Positions 51,844 to 61,493 of a stretch of DNA of 64,000 nucleotides are shown here, piece after piece. Positions within the stretch are counted from its first letter, which is position 1; each line of letters begins with the position of its first letter. The DNA is from Enorma phocaeensis (GTDB lineage Bacteria > Actinomycetota > Coriobacteriia > Coriobacteriales > Coriobacteriaceae): positions 62,001 through 126,000 of the forward strand of contig NZ_JACJKQ010000003.1 of NCBI RefSeq assembly GCF_016901575.1. Reading direction: 5' to 3'. The notes below the pieces were generated by a model. It saw only the letters and a program-made list of their open reading frames with translations. It had not been told where the DNA came from and made no database searches. Made by a program: the position numbers and the translations under genes.

Positions 51844-52947
51844 ATGAAGTTCACCGTAAGCCAAGGTTCGCTCGCAGACGCCATCGCGACCGTGTCGAAA
51901 GGCGTCGCAAGCGCATCGACGCTACCCATCCTTTCGGGCGTACTCGTTCGTGCTGGGGACGGCGTGTTGGAGTTCCAGACGTCGAACTACACCATCTCCA
52001 TTCGCCATCGTATCGCGGCCCATGTAGAGGAGCCCGGCGAGATGGTGATTCCCTGCAAGATGCTCGCCAACATCACCAAGACCCTGCCCGACGCCCCGGT
52101 TCGATTCGAGCAGTCTGACCGCCAGGTGCTCATCAGCTGCGAAAAGAGCCGCTTCCGTCTGAACACCCTCGACGCGGCAGACTTCCCGGAGTTTCCCACC
52201 TATGCCATCGAGGCGGCGGTCGAGCTTCCGACAAGCCTGCTCACCGAGATGGTCGGCCGCGTGTGGCGCGTGACCTCAAACGACAAGGCGCGCCCGATCC
52301 TGGGCGGCGTGCACATGACGGTCGAGAACAACACCATTCGCCTGGTGGCCACCGACTCCTTCCGCCTTGCGGTGGTGGACACGCAGGTGGAGACCTCTTC
52401 GCTCGAGGGCAGCTTCGAGCTGAACGTGCCGGCAGACGCCTTCAACGACGCGCTCTCCATCATGAGCGACCAGCCGCAGATCCAGGTGGGCGCCACCGAC
52501 ACCCAGGTGGTCTTCGAGGCGGGCAACACCTGCTACGTGTCGCGCCGCATCGAGGGCGTGTATCCCAACTACAAGCAGCTCATCCCCGATTCTTGCGTGA
52601 CGAGCGTGAAGATCGACGTGGACGCGTTCTCGGCGGCTCTGAAGCGCGTCGCGGTCATCGCCACGAGCAATCCCGCGGTGAAGTTTGAGATCGATGCTCA
52701 GGCGGGCACGCTCTCGCTCTCCTCCATCTCAAACGATCAGGACCTAGCGCAGGAGACCATCGATGTCGAGGTCGAGGGCGAAAGCGGTGTCATCGCCTTC
52801 AACTACCACTACATCTTCGGCTGCCTGAACGTGCTCGGCCGCGAGAAGGAGATCACGCTCGAGCTGAAGAGCTATGCCGCCGCAGGCGTCTTCAAGGCCT
52901 ACGACAAGATCAACTATCTCTACCTCGTCATGCCCGTCCGCATCTAG
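51844..52947 (+). CDS. dnaN: DNA polymerase III sliding clamp, beta subunit
   Basis: 367 residues, with the three-domain clamp fold of the family. It opens MKFTVSQGSLADAI, has ASTLPILSGVLV in domain 1 and ISCEKSRFRLNTLDAADFPEFP, the conserved loop of domain 1, then TDSFRLAVV in domain 2 and the C-terminal YLVMPVRI that closes the protein-binding pocket (M-P-[VM]-R). AAAGAAAGGGAG precedes the ATG. It follows the candidate origin spacer. Confidence 0.97.
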   Translation: MKFTVSQGSLADAIATVSKGVASASTLPILSGVLVRAGDGVLEFQTSNYTISIRHRIAAHVEEPGEMVIPCKMLANITKTLPDAPVRFEQSDRQVLISCEKSRFRLNTLDAADFPEFPTYAIEAAVELPTSLLTEMVGRVWRVTSNDKARPILGGVHMTVENNTIRLVATDSFRLAVVDTQVETSSLEGSFELNVPADAFNDALSIMSDQPQIQVGATDTQVVFEAGNTCYVSRRIEGVYPNYKQLIPDSCVTSVKIDVDAFSAALKRVAVIATSNPAVKFEIDAQAGTLSLSSISNDQDLAQETIDVEVEGESGVIAFNYHYIFGCLNVLGREKEITLELKSYAAAGVFKAYDKINYLYLVMPVRI

Positions 52948-53013
52948 GTTCGGTCCCTCCGCCCGGCGGCCCGGCCGGAGCGTGACGTCGCCTCGTTTGT
53001 GAAGGGAGGGGAG

Positions 53014-54177
53014 ATGGCTATTTTCGCGCGCGACCTGAGCGTGCGCTCATATCGAAACTTCGAGCGCTACGAGCTCGCGCTCGACGAGGGCGTGACGGTG
53101 CTTGTGGGTAGAAACGCCCAGGGCAAGACGAACCTCGTCGAGGCCCTGCAGCTGCTCACCGCAGGCCAGTCGTTCAGAAAGCCGTCTCCCGCCGAACTCG
53201 TGCAGACGGGGGAGGAGGGGTGCTCGCTCTCACTGAGGCTCGAGGGGGACGGCCGCGTGCTCGACCACGAGCTGGTGGTGGCGTCTGCGCGCCGGTCGTT
53301 TCGGCGAAACGGCAAGAAGTGCACGGCCTCCGGCGTGCGCGGCGCGCTGCCGTCGGTGCTGTTCTGCCCTGACGACCTCGACATGGTCAAGCGCTCGGCC
53401 AGCGTCCGCCGGGGCGCGCTCGACAGCTTCGGCATGCAGATGTCTGAACGCTACGCCCAGCTGGTGAGCGCCTACGAGCGCACCGTGGAACAGCGCAACA
53501 ACCTGCTGAAAGAGCGGTTCTGCACCCGTGATTTGCTTGCCGCCTGGAACGAGTCCATCGCATCCACGGGGGCCTCGCTTCTCGTGCACCGGCTCGCCCT
53601 GCTCGCCCGCATCAGGGCCCATTTTGTGCGCGCCTATGCGTCGATCGCCCCCCATGAGGTGGCGGACATGGCCTACCAGCCCTCCATCGGGGACCTCGAG
53701 CATGCCGGTGCTGCCACATCGGCAGACGAGGCGGCGCGCGCGGAGCTTCGCCTCGAGGCCCAGGAGCGTTTCTTGGCCTGCCTCGAGGAGCGTGCCGACG
53801 AGGAGCTTCGGCGCGGGCTCACGCTGTCCGGCCCCCACAGGGACGAGATTCTGCTCACTGTGGACGGACGCGATGCCCGCCACTTTGCCTCCCAAGGCCA
53901 GCAGCGCAGTCTCGTCCTCGCCTGGAAGGTCGCCGAGGTCGAGGTCACACGCGACATCTTGGGCCGCCCGCCGCTGCTTTTGCTCGACGACGTCATGTCC
54001 GAGCTCGACGCGCACCGGCGCGAGGCGTTTCTGGGCTTCATCGCCGGCGAGGTGCAGACGGTCATCACCACCACCAATCTGGGATACTTTTCGGACGAGA
54101 TTCTCTCGCGGGCCAAGGTCGTCCGCGTGGGCGACGGAGACGACGGCGTGGAAGGCGGGGTTGCACGTGAAACATGA
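53014..54177 (+). CDS. recF: DNA replication and repair protein RecF
   Basis: 387 residues. SMC-like ATPase that helps load RecA at gaps. Walker A is GRNAQGKTNLVEAL, the ABC-like signature region is TLSGPHRDEI with SQGQQRSLVLAWK, and Walker B is LLLLDDVMSELD. The ATG at 53014 follows AAGGGAGG closely; a GTG five codons earlier is in frame but would place the ribosome site inside the gene. Its end overlaps the dciA start by 11 bases. Confidence 0.96.
   Translation: MAIFARDLSVRSYRNFERYELALDEGVTVLVGRNAQGKTNLVEALQLLTAGQSFRKPSPAELVQTGEEGCSLSLRLEGDGRVLDHELVVASARRSFRRNGKKCTASGVRGALPSVLFCPDDLDMVKRSASVRRGALDSFGMQMSERYAQLVSAYERTVEQRNNLLKERFCTRDLLAAWNESIASTGASLLVHRLALLARIRAHFVRAYASIAPHEVADMAYQPSIGDLEHAGAATSADEAARAELRLEAQERFLACLEERADEELRRGLTLSGPHRDEILLTVDGRDARHFASQGQQRSLVLAWKVAEVEVTRDILGRPPLLLLDDVMSELDAHRREAFLGFIAGEVQTVITTTNLGYFSDEILSRAKVVRVGDGDDGVEGGVARET
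54159..54174. other. parS-like site (14 of 16) at the recF/dciA junction
   Basis: GGTTGCACGTGAAACA matches 14 bases of the parS consensus, with the CACGTGAAACA half intact. It covers the GTG start of dciA. It may be a weak ParB site or chance. Confidence 0.4.
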
Positions 54178-54730
54178 CGGCCAGCGCGCCCGCAAGACCG
54201 TGGGGCTCGACGCATACCTCGGCGGCGAGCGCCGCCGGATCATCGACGCGGCCACTCCGGAGCGCCTGGAGCAGATGCATGCCGCCGAGCGGACGCGCGA
54301 GGTGTATCGGGCGTGGAACGCCGTATGCGGCGGGACGCGCGAGGGCGGCCACGTGACGGGCCTGAGATATCTGCCCGAGTCAAACAAACTGTTGGTCTAT
54401 GCCGACGCCCCCGCCTGGACGCAGGAGCTCACCATGCTCCGCGAGATCATTCGGACCCGCATGGCGCGCGAGGGGGTGGACCTCGACGGCTTCGTGTTCC
54501 GCACCTCGAGGCCGGGGTATGGGGGCGAGGCCGTGCAGCGCAAACATCGAGCCCAGGTCGCCTCGTCCGCCCCGCCGCCGCGCCCGGCCCATCGGGAGCT
54601 CTCCCATGAGGAGGCCGCCGCCCTCGACGCCGCCGTGGCGCCCGTCGAGGACAAGCGGCTCCGCGACGCCCTCAAATCGGCCATGAGGGCGAGCCTTGAG
54701 TGGAAAAAGGGTCAAAGTGCTGGGAACTAG
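54167..54730 (+). CDS. dciA: DUF721/DciA-like replicative helicase loader
   Basis: A 187-residue basic protein. The DUF721 domain covers about 30-125 (VYRAWNAVCGG...LLVYADAPAWTQELTMLREIIRTRM), the KH-like part of DciA proteins that load DnaB in bacteria without DnaC/DnaI. The C-terminal 60 residues are Ala/Pro/Arg-rich and unstructured in appearance. The GTG start at 54167 lies inside recF. The recF-dciA-gyrB order is standard in actinobacteria. Residues between the KH part and the tail include VFRTSRPGYGGEAVQRKH. Confidence 0.88.
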   Translation: MKHDGQRARKTVGLDAYLGGERRRIIDAATPERLEQMHAAERTREVYRAWNAVCGGTREGGHVTGLRYLPESNKLLVYADAPAWTQELTMLREIIRTRMAREGVDLDGFVFRTSRPGYGGEAVQRKHRAQVASSAPPPRPAHRELSHEEAAALDAAVAPVEDKRLRDALKSAMRASLEWKKGQSAGN

Positions 54731-54853
54731 CCGCAAATCCATTCTGGTGGCCTTGTAGAGGTATTTGCACACGGTCAAGACGGGCCAGGAAATCCGGTAT
54801 CATATGGAAGATTGCAGCATCAATGCACCTTTTCATATGAGAGGGAGACCTAC

Positions 54854-56878
54854 GTGGCGAAGAACAACGAGTACGGCGCCAGCGACATCAAGATCCTCGA
54901 GGGTCTCGAGGCCGTTCGCAAGCGCCCCGGCATGTACATCGGCTCTACGAGTTCAAGCGGCCTGCACCACCTGGTGTGGGAGATCGTCGACAACTCCGTC
55001 GACGAGGCCATGGCTGGCTTCTGCACCAAGATCGAGGTCACGGTGCACCCGGACAACTCCATCACCGTGGTGGACAACGGCCGTGGCATCCCCGTGGCGA
55101 AGCATCCTGTGAAGAAGATCCCCACCCTCGAGGTGGTTCTGACCGTCCTGCACGCCGGCGGCAAGTTCGACAACAACGCCTACAAGGTCTCGGGCGGCCT
55201 GCACGGCGTCGGCGTCTCGGTGGTAAACGCGCTCTCCAAGAAGATGAACGTCCAGGTCAAGCGCGACGGGCACATCTACGAGATGGAGTTCTCACGCGGC
55301 AAGACCACGCAGAAGATGAAGGTGATAGGCGACTCCAAGGCCACCGGCACCACCACCACCTTCTGGCCGGACGACGAGATCTTCGAGACCACGATCTTCG
55401 ACTACGACGTCCTGCGCAACCGCCTGCAGGAGACGGCCTTCCTGAACAAGAACCTCAAGATCGTCCTCAAGGACGAGCGCGAGCTGGCGCCGCGCGTGGA
55501 CGAGTTCTGCTACGAGGGCGGCATCATCGACTTCGTGAAGTTCCTGAACGAGGGCAAAGAGATTCCTGACGGCCTCAAGCGCCCCATCTATCTCTCTGGC
55601 AAGAGCGAGGACGACGCCCCCGTCGACCGCACGGGAGAGGTCGAGGTGGCCATCCAGTGGAACACCTCTTACTCCGAGACCGTCATGAGCTTCGCGAACG
55701 ACATCTACACCCCCGAGGGCGGCATGCACCTCGAGGGCTTCCGCACCGCGCTCACCCGCGTCATCAACGACTATGCGCGCAAACAGGGCATGCTCAAGGA
55801 GAAGGACTCCAACCTGACGGGCGACGACGTGCGCGAGGGCCTTTCCGCCGTCATCTCGGTGAAGCTGGCCGACCCGCAGTTTGAGGGCCAGACCAAGGCA
55901 AAGCTCGGCAGCTCGTTCATGCGCACGCTCACCCTCAAGGTGGTCACCGAGGGGCTTACCGACTACCTCGAGGAGCATCCCAAGGCCGGCCGCGAGATCG
56001 TGAAGAAGGCGCAACAGGCCAGCAAGGCGCGCAACGCCGCCCGCAAGGCGCGTGAGGCAACCCGTCGCAAGAGCCTGCTCGAGACGGCGCCGCTGCCCGG
56101 CAAGCTCGCCGACTGCTCGGTGCGCGACGCCGAGATGACCGAGCTCTTCATCGTAGAGGGCGACTCCGCAGGCGGTTCGGCCAAGGACGGCCGCCGCCGC
56201 GACATCCAGGCGATCCTGCCCCTTCGCGGCAAGATCTTGAACGTGGAGCGCGTGGGCGACCATCGCGCGTTCTCGAGCGACACCATCCAGTCGCTCATCA
56301 CCGCCATCGGCTGCGGCGTGACCACCAGTGCCGGCGACGGCGGCGACTTCGACATCACCAAGGCGCGCTACCACAAGATCATCATCATGACCGACGCCGA
56401 TGTCGACGGCGCGCACATCCGCATCCTTCTGCTCACGTTCTTCTACAAGTACATGCGCCCGCTCATCGACGCCGGCTACGTCTATGTGGCGTGCCCGCCC
56501 ATCTTTGGCGTGAAGGTGCGCAACAAGATCCACTACGTCTATCCCAACGGCCGCCAGCCCGAGGAAGAGATCCTGCGCGACACCATCAAGAGCCTGGGCC
56601 TCAACCCCGACGAGTCCGAGGACGAGGATGCTTCCGGCAAGGTGACCAAGAAGCGCCGCGGCTACACCGTGCAGCGCTACAAGGGCCTGGGAGAGATGGA
56701 TCCCAAGCAGCTGGCTTCGACCACCATGGATCCCAAGACGCGCATCCTGCAGCGCGTGACCATCGAGGATGCCCTCGCAGCCGACCGCGCCGTGCGCGAG
56801 CTCATGGGCAACCAGGTCGAGTTCAGGCGCGAGTATATCGAGAAGCATGCGCATGACGCGAGGTTCCTGGACGCCTAG
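54854..56878 (+). CDS. gyrB: DNA gyrase subunit B
   Basis: 674 residues. GHKL ATPase with VWEIVDNSVDEAM (N-box), VVDNGRGIPV and the LHGVGVSVVNALS loop; then the transducer domain with SGKTEDD-like SGKSEDD, and the TOPRIM domain with IVEGDSAGGSAKDGRRRDIQAILPLRGKILNVE spread over its motifs and MTDADVDGAHI. KYMRPLIDAGYVYVACPPIF leads to the C-terminal GyrA-binding part ending RREYIEKHAHDARFLDA. The GTG at 54854 has GAGGGAGACC upstream; reading from an ATG at 54812 would add 14 residues without support. Confidence 0.98.
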   Translation: MAKNNEYGASDIKILEGLEAVRKRPGMYIGSTSSSGLHHLVWEIVDNSVDEAMAGFCTKIEVTVHPDNSITVVDNGRGIPVAKHPVKKIPTLEVVLTVLHAGGKFDNNAYKVSGGLHGVGVSVVNALSKKMNVQVKRDGHIYEMEFSRGKTTQKMKVIGDSKATGTTTTFWPDDEIFETTIFDYDVLRNRLQETAFLNKNLKIVLKDERELAPRVDEFCYEGGIIDFVKFLNEGKEIPDGLKRPIYLSGKSEDDAPVDRTGEVEVAIQWNTSYSETVMSFANDIYTPEGGMHLEGFRTALTRVINDYARKQGMLKEKDSNLTGDDVREGLSAVISVKLADPQFEGQTKAKLGSSFMRTLTLKVVTEGLTDYLEEHPKAGREIVKKAQQASKARNAARKAREATRRKSLLETAPLPGKLADCSVRDAEMTELFIVEGDSAGGSAKDGRRRDIQAILPLRGKILNVERVGDHRAFSSDTIQSLITAIGCGVTTSAGDGGDFDITKARYHKIIIMTDADVDGAHIRILLLTFFYKYMRPLIDAGYVYVACPPIFGVKVRNKIHYVYPNGRQPEEEILRDTIKSLGLNPDESEDEDASGKVTKKRRGYTVQRYKGLGEMDPKQLASTTMDPKTRILQRVTIEDALAADRAVRELMGNQVEFRREYIEKHAHDARFLDA

Positions 56879-56953
56879 CCTCGGGCATCTCGACAACCCC
56901 GGGGAAGTGGATGAAACGAACCCGTCCCCAAATGACCTACGTAGGAGGAATAC

Positions 56954-59707
56954 GTGGCAGACGATATGAACAACACGCCGGACGCGTCGTCGGATGCGCT
57001 GCCGGAAGATCTGAGGCGCATGCTAGCCCGAGCCGAGGCGGACGAAGAGGGCGCCGACGTCTACGTCGAGGACGACGGGGACGAGGAAGAAGAGGACGAC
57101 GGCGAGCTTGAGGAGAGCTTTGGCACCGTCGACCGCGGCGAGGCCGCAGGCGAGGACATCAACGGCGGACAGCTCCAGGTGTCGGAGTTCGGCCGCGAGA
57201 TGCGCCAGAGTTTCATCGAGTACTCGATGTCGGTCATCACGGCGCGCGCCCTGCCGGATGTGCGCGACGGCCTGAAGCCGGTGCATCGCCGCATCTTGTA
57301 CGCCATGAACGAGTCGGGCATCTATCCCAACCGTCCGCACAAGAAGTCGGCCTGGACGGTCGGCGAGGTCATCGGTAAGTACCACCCCCACGGCGACTCC
57401 GCGGTGTATGACACCATGGTGCGCCTGGCGCAGTGGTTCTCCATGCGCGTGCCGCTCATCGACGGCCACGGCAACTTCGGCAATATCGACGGCGACGGCG
57501 CCGCGGCCATGCGTTACACCGAGAGCCGCCTGGCAAAGCCCGCCATGGAGCTCCTGCGCGACCTGCAGAAGGACACCGTCGACTGGCAGCCCAACTACGA
57601 CGAGTCGCTCGCCGAGCCCCAGGTGCTGCCGGCGCGCTTCCCTAACCTTCTGGTCAATGGATCGTCGGGCATCGCCGTCGGCATGGCAACGAACATCCCG
57701 CCCCACAACCTCTCCGAGGCAGTGGAGGCCACCTGCCACCTCATCGACCATCCCGACGCGACCGTCGACGAGCTCATGCAGATCATGCCGGGCCCCGACT
57801 TCCCCACGGGCGCCGTCATCATGGGCAGCGACGGCATCCGCAAGGCCTATGAGACCGGCCGCGGCTCGATCACCGTGCGCGCCAAGGCGCATGTCGAGTC
57901 CACCAAGACCGGCCGCAACCGCCTTGTGTTCACCGAAATTCCCTACCAGGTGAACAAGGGCACCCTGCAGGAGAAGATCGCCCAGCTCGTCAACGAGAAG
58001 CGCATCGAGGGCATCTCCGACATGCGCGACGAGTCCACGCAGAAGGGCCTGCGCCTCGTCATCGAGCTCAAGAAGGGCGTCATCCCGCAGGTCGTGCTCA
58101 ACAACCTGTATAAGTTCACCTCGCTGCAGAGCACCTTCGGCGTGAACAACCTCGCGCTCGTGAACGGCGTGCCCAAGTGCCTGTCGCTCACCGAGATGCT
58201 GCGCTGCTACATCGACCACCAGGTCGACGTGGTGACTCGCCGCACGCGCTTCGACCTCAAGAAGGCACAGGCGCGCGCCCACATCCTCGAGGGCTACCTC
58301 ATGGCGCTCGACCATATCGACGAGGTCATCTCGATCATCCGCTCCTCGCAGACCGATTCCGAGGCGAGCGAGCGCCTCATCGCCCGCTTCGGCTTCACGC
58401 CCGAGCAGACCCAGGCCATCCTCGAGATGCGCCTGCGCCGCCTCACCGGCCTCGAGCGCGACAAGATTGAGACCGAGCTTGACGGCCTGCGCCGCGCCAT
58501 CGCCTACTACGAGGACCTGCTTGCTCACGAGGAGAAGATCCTCGGCGTGATCAAGGACGAGATGCGCGAGATCTCCAAGAAGTATGGCGACAAGCGCCGC
58601 ACCGAGATCGCCGCTGCCGAGCGCGACCTCGACGTCGAGGACCTCATCGCCGACGAGGACATGGTGGTGACCATCACCCACACCGGCTACGTCAAGCGCA
58701 TCCCCGTGGCGACGTATCGCTCCCAGAAGCGCGGCGGCAAGGGCGTCTCGGGCGTGAACCTCAAAGAGGACGATGTCATCGCCGAGATGTTTATTGCGAG
58801 CACTCATGAATACGTGCTCTTCTTCTCGAACCGCGGCAAGGTGTATCGCCTGAAGGTGCACGAGCTTCCCATCGGAAGCCGCCAGGCGCGCGGCACCGCC
58901 ATCGTGAACCTGCTGCCGTTCGAGGAAGGCGAGCGCATCGCGAGCGTCATCAGCTGCCGCGAGTTCCCCGATGACGAGTACCTGCTGTTTGCCACCACCG
59001 ACGGCATGGTGAAGAAGACCGTCATGAGCGCCTATGACCGCAGCCGCCGCGACGGCATCATCGCCATCAACCTCAAGGCGGGCGACGCCCTGCTCGACGT
59101 GCGCCGCGTGCGTCCGGGCGACAAGGTGATCATGGGCACCACCGCCGGCAAGGCCATCATGTTCGACGAGGACCAGGTCCGCGCCACCGGCCGCGACACC
59201 TCGGGCGTGCGAGGCATCCAGCTCAAGGATGACGCAAAGGTCCTGGGCATGGAGATCTCCAACGGTCGCGGCGACCTGTTTGTGATCACCGAGCTGGGCT
59301 TTGGCAAGCGCACTCCCATCGCCGACTATCCGTCGCAGAACCGCGGCGGCCAGGGCGTCTATACCATTCAGATGACGGCCAAGAAGGGCAAGCTCGCCGC
59401 CATGAAGACGGTCGGCCCGCAGCATGAGCTGTTCATCATCACCGAGGGCGCGACGGTGATTCGCGTGAAGAGCACTGACATCTCGGAGACCGGACGCGCC
59501 ACGCAGGGCGTGAAGATCCTCTCGGTGGCCGATGGCGACCGGGTGACCGCGGTGGCTCGCATGACGAGCGCCAAGAAGAAGCCGAAGGCGCAGGCCGTGG
59601 CCGAGGGCCAGGAGACGCTCGACCTAGGTGCTGCCGGCGAGGTCGAGGATGACCGCGTCGATATCGGCGCTGCCGACGAGGCGCTCGAAGACCTCATGGA
59701 CGAGTAG
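56954..59707 (+). CDS. gyrA: DNA gyrase subunit A
   Basis: 917 residues. Residues 1-75 are an unusual acidic extension ([18 protein letters not shown]) before the normal start of the fold at about 78. The catalytic tyrosine is Tyr188 in [27 protein letters not shown] holds Ser149 and Asp153, the positions of E. coli Ser83 and Asp87, both wild type with respect to fluoroquinolone resistance. The GyrA box is SQKRGGKGV in the beta-pinwheel, which distinguishes it from ParC. The C-terminal 50 residues are again acidic. AGGAGG precedes the GTG start. It follows gyrB by 75 bases. Confidence 0.97.
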   Translation: MADDMNNTPDASSDALPEDLRRMLARAEADEEGADVYVEDDGDEEEEDDGELEESFGTVDRGEAAGEDINGGQLQVSEFGREMRQSFIEYSMSVITARALPDVRDGLKPVHRRILYAMNESGIYPNRPHKKSAWTVGEVIGKYHPHGDSAVYDTMVRLAQWFSMRVPLIDGHGNFGNIDGDGAAAMRYTESRLAKPAMELLRDLQKDTVDWQPNYDESLAEPQVLPARFPNLLVNGSSGIAVGMATNIPPHNLSEAVEATCHLIDHPDATVDELMQIMPGPDFPTGAVIMGSDGIRKAYETGRGSITVRAKAHVESTKTGRNRLVFTEIPYQVNKGTLQEKIAQLVNEKRIEGISDMRDESTQKGLRLVIELKKGVIPQVVLNNLYKFTSLQSTFGVNNLALVNGVPKCLSLTEMLRCYIDHQVDVVTRRTRFDLKKAQARAHILEGYLMALDHIDEVISIIRSSQTDSEASERLIARFGFTPEQTQAILEMRLRRLTGLERDKIETELDGLRRAIAYYEDLLAHEEKILGVIKDEMREISKKYGDKRRTEIAAAERDLDVEDLIADEDMVVTITHTGYVKRIPVATYRSQKRGGKGVSGVNLKEDDVIAEMFIASTHEYVLFFSNRGKVYRLKVHELPIGSRQARGTAIVNLLPFEEGERIASVISCREFPDDEYLLFATTDGMVKKTVMSAYDRSRRDGIIAINLKAGDALLDVRRVRPGDKVIMGTTAGKAIMFDEDQVRATGRDTSGVRGIQLKDDAKVLGMEISNGRGDLFVITELGFGKRTPIADYPSQNRGGQGVYTIQMTAKKGKLAAMKTVGPQHELFIITEGATVIRVKSTDISETGRATQGVKILSVADGDRVTAVARMTSAKKKPKAQAVAEGQETLDLGAAGEVEDDRVDIGAADEALEDLMDE

Positions 59708-59721
59708 GACGTGAGAAAGAC

Positions 59722-59750
59722 GGCGCCTGCCCCCTTCGGGGGCGGGCGCC
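59722..59750 (+). terminator. Terminator hairpin 1 of gyrA
   Basis: GGCGCCTGCCCCC pairs with GGGGGCGGGCGCC around TTC with one mismatch, 14 bases after the stop. No U-tract. Confidence 0.65.
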
Positions 59751-59756
59751 TATGAG

Positions 59757-59794
59757 ACGAGGGGCCGCATCCAGTGTCGGATGCGGCCCCTCGT
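59757..59794. terminator. Terminator hairpin 2, 16-bp perfect stem (bidirectional)
   Basis: ACGAGGGGCCGCATCC pairs with its exact complement around a 6-base loop, seven bases after hairpin 1. It separates gyrA from the convergent gene at 59849 and can serve both. Confidence 0.7.
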
Positions 59795-59848
59795 GGCATG
59801 TATGCGCAGTGCTTGTGGTTCGAGCGTCGCCCTAGGTCTGGCGGCGCG

Positions 59849-60358
59849 TTAGAAATCGTCCGGGGAAAGCGTCTGGACAAATTGATCGAACTGCTTGAAC
59901 TCCTCGTCGCCCGCGTCTTTGTCGGCGTGGTAGGAGATGGTTCCCGCGCGGTTCATGACGTCGTCCTCAACATAGATGGGTGCGTTTGAGCGCACGGCAA
60001 GCGCCAGCGCGTCGCTCGGACGGGCATCGATGGACACCTCGACCGCATCCTCGCCATCGCGGGCGATGATGATGTTCGAATAGAAGACGGGCGCGTCGAC
60101 CCGGTTGATCTCGACGCGCTCCACACGCGCGCCAAGCTGGTGCAGGGTGTCGATGAACAAATCGTGGGTGATGGGACGCGTGTGTTTCGTCCCGTCGATG
60201 CCACGGCTAATAGATGCCGCCTCGAAGGAGCCCGTCTGGATGGAGAGCGCGCGCAGCGGGGCATCGCTTGCGTGGTTGGCCTGACGCTCGCGCAGCACGA
60301 TGAGGGACGGAACCGCACCAGAGGCCATAATAATGGTCTCGATGTCTACGCGGATCAT
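59849..60358 (-). CDS. Bifunctional nuclease family protein (DUF151)
   Basis: A 169-residue protein. The BFN/DUF151 domain spans about 5-140 with VPSLIVLRER, RPITHDLFIDTLHQLGARVERVEI and the SIDARPSDALALAVRSNAPIYV core that defines the family. Plant and archaeal members cut DNA and RNA; the bacterial function is not settled. The C-terminal 25 residues are acidic (DAGDEEFKQFDQF) and beyond the domain. I chose the ATG at 60358 with GGGAGG upstream; longer readings lack a ribosome site. Confidence 0.9.
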   Translation of the reverse strand: MIRVDIETIIMASGAVPSLIVLRERQANHASDAPLRALSIQTGSFEAASISRGIDGTKHTRPITHDLFIDTLHQLGARVERVEINRVDAPVFYSNIIIARDGEDAVEVSIDARPSDALALAVRSNAPIYVEDDVMNRAGTISYHADKDAGDEEFKQFDQFVQTLSPDDF

Positions 60359-60556
60359 TATGGCACCTCCCTGGGTGGTCGCTACCGCCGCCATCCCATC
60401 ACGACATGTGACCGGGGCGGTGGTATTTTCTTGCTGAACTGGATAGTAATAGTACCCAAAATCGTACGTCTCTTCCGTTATTCATAACTTATTAAAGGTC
60501 TTTTTGAGATGGCTAAGCATATATCGAGTCGGCCTACGGGAGGTTCGTTCTATGCT

Positions 60557-60697
60557 CTATGCCATGAGCGCCCTCAGCGCGTCTGCCGTGTTCGGCGACT
60601 CGAGACGGAGCGCGAAGCCGATTGACTCGATATCCATCATGGTCGCGTTCGAGTTTGAGATGCCAAGGAAGAGAGGCGCCTTGGAAGGCAAATAATG
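60557..60697 (-). pseudogene. Possible C-terminal remnant of a broken gene
   Basis: On the reverse strand a 46-codon open frame without a credible start reads LFLGISNSNATMMDIESIGF and further ALRLESPNTADALRALMA before a TAG. Composition looks protein-like, but no ribosome site or upstream portion is found, since a stop lies directly before it. It may be the decayed end of a lost gene or chance. The rest of 60359-60766 shows no gene; AT-rich promoter-like DNA with TTAGACTAA at 60698 precedes the HMA gene. Confidence 0.2.
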
Positions 60698-60766
60698 TTA
60701 GACTAAGTTTACTTTATATGGGAAACGCTTCATAGCATGGGCGTTGCTGCATTTGTGGAGGACCTT

Positions 60767-61144
60767 ATGATCGACTATCTCATCGTCGGCGCAGCCCTGG
60801 CGCTTGCGGTATTCATTCTTGCGCGGCAGGTAATGCGCATCGGTCGCGGCGGTGGCTGCGGCTGCGATGGAGGCTCGCCGCGCACGCGGCGCCAGAGACG
60901 TCCGGCGGGGCGGGTGAAAGGGGCGTCCAGCTACCCATATTCTGTTGAGTTACGGGTAGATGGCATGCATTGCGACAACTGCGCCCGTCGCGTCGAGGAC
61001 GCCCTCCAAGCACTCGGCGGCATCGTGGCTGAAGTGAGGCTGCCGAATACCGTGCTCGTGCATGGGGAGCGCCCGATTGACCTCGATGCCCTCGCCGAGG
61101 CGATCCGGACGGCGGGCTACGAGGTCACAGGGGTCCAAGGGTAG
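60767..61144 (+). CDS. Membrane-anchored HMA-domain metal-binding protein
   Basis: 125 residues. Residues 4-22 form one membrane helix (YLIVGAALALAVFILARQV), followed by GGGCGCDGG (Cys31, Cys33) and a basic linker, then a heavy-metal-associated domain (about 57-125) with the copper-type motif GMHCDNC (Cys69, Cys72). The helix-plus-CGC part resembles the FeoB-associated Cys-rich small membrane proteins; their fusion to an HMA domain is uncommon. No copper or iron transporter is adjacent. I chose the ATG at 60767 with GGAGG upstream. Likely a membrane-held copper or iron binding protein; the metal is unknown. Confidence 0.82.
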   Translation: MIDYLIVGAALALAVFILARQVMRIGRGGGCGCDGGSPRTRRQRRPAGRVKGASSYPYSVELRVDGMHCDNCARRVEDALQALGGIVAEVRLPNTVLVHGERPIDLDALAEAIRTAGYEVTGVQG

Positions 61145-61241
61145 CTTTGGCAATCGTTCGTATTTGCCAAAATCGGCCAACAAGGCAAATCATCGTGTGA
61201 GCTGATTTCATGCTAATCGCGCTCCTGCCGCCGCCTCGTTC

Positions 61242-61270
61242 TTGCCCGGTGTTCTGTGGCAGGGTATACT
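61242..61270 (+). promoter_or_regulatory. Promoter of tRNA-Gly
   Basis: TTGCCC (61242-61247) and TATACT (61265-61270) are 17 bp apart, ending 34 bases before the tRNA 5' end. The GCGCG stretch after the -10 is like a stringent discriminator. Confidence 0.7.
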
Positions 61271-61304
61271 ACACCCTACGCTGCTCAGCGCGGCGCGTTT
61301 ATTC

Positions 61305-61379
61305 GCGGGCATCGCCAAGTGGTAAGGCATCAGCTTCCCAAGCTGACACTCGCGGGTTCGAGTCCCGTTGCCCGCTCCA
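61305..61379 (+). tRNA. tRNA-Gly (anticodon CCC)
   Basis: 75 bases from GCGGGCATCGCC to GCCCGCTCCA with an encoded CCA. The anticodon loop TTCCCAA gives CCC. The acceptor stem GCGGGCA pairs fully with TGCCCGC. Confidence 0.95.
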
Positions 61380-61386
61380 TTGACTG

Positions 61387-61416
61387 AAAAGGTCTCCAGC
61401 GATGGAGACCTTTTTT
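61387..61416 (+). terminator. Terminator of tRNA-Gly
   Basis: AAAAGGTCTCC, loop AGCGAT, GGAGACC and TTTTTT give a textbook terminator eight bases after the tRNA. Confidence 0.95.
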
Positions 61417-61451
61417 GTATGGATTCGCCGCATCGTTGCTCGCAACAAATC

Positions 61452-61493
61452 GAGCTTCGGTGGCCTTGCTTTTCACCGATGCTCGGCTTTTTT
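61452..61493 (+). terminator. Second terminator-like hairpin, upstream of purB
   Basis: GAGC..CGGTG pairs with CACCG..GCTC (two mismatches inside) and is followed by GGCTTTTTT. It lies 168 bases before purB, so it is either a backup for the tRNA terminator or an attenuator in a purB leader. Confidence 0.55.

Noticed and set aside
50263-51864. 533-codon leftward frame opposite dnaA
   Set aside because: Shadow of dnaA, overlapping the candidate origin; no ribosome site.
57023-59425. 800-codon leftward frame opposite gyrA
   Set aside because: Reverse-complement shadow caused by GC-biased third positions of gyrA; no recognisable domain.
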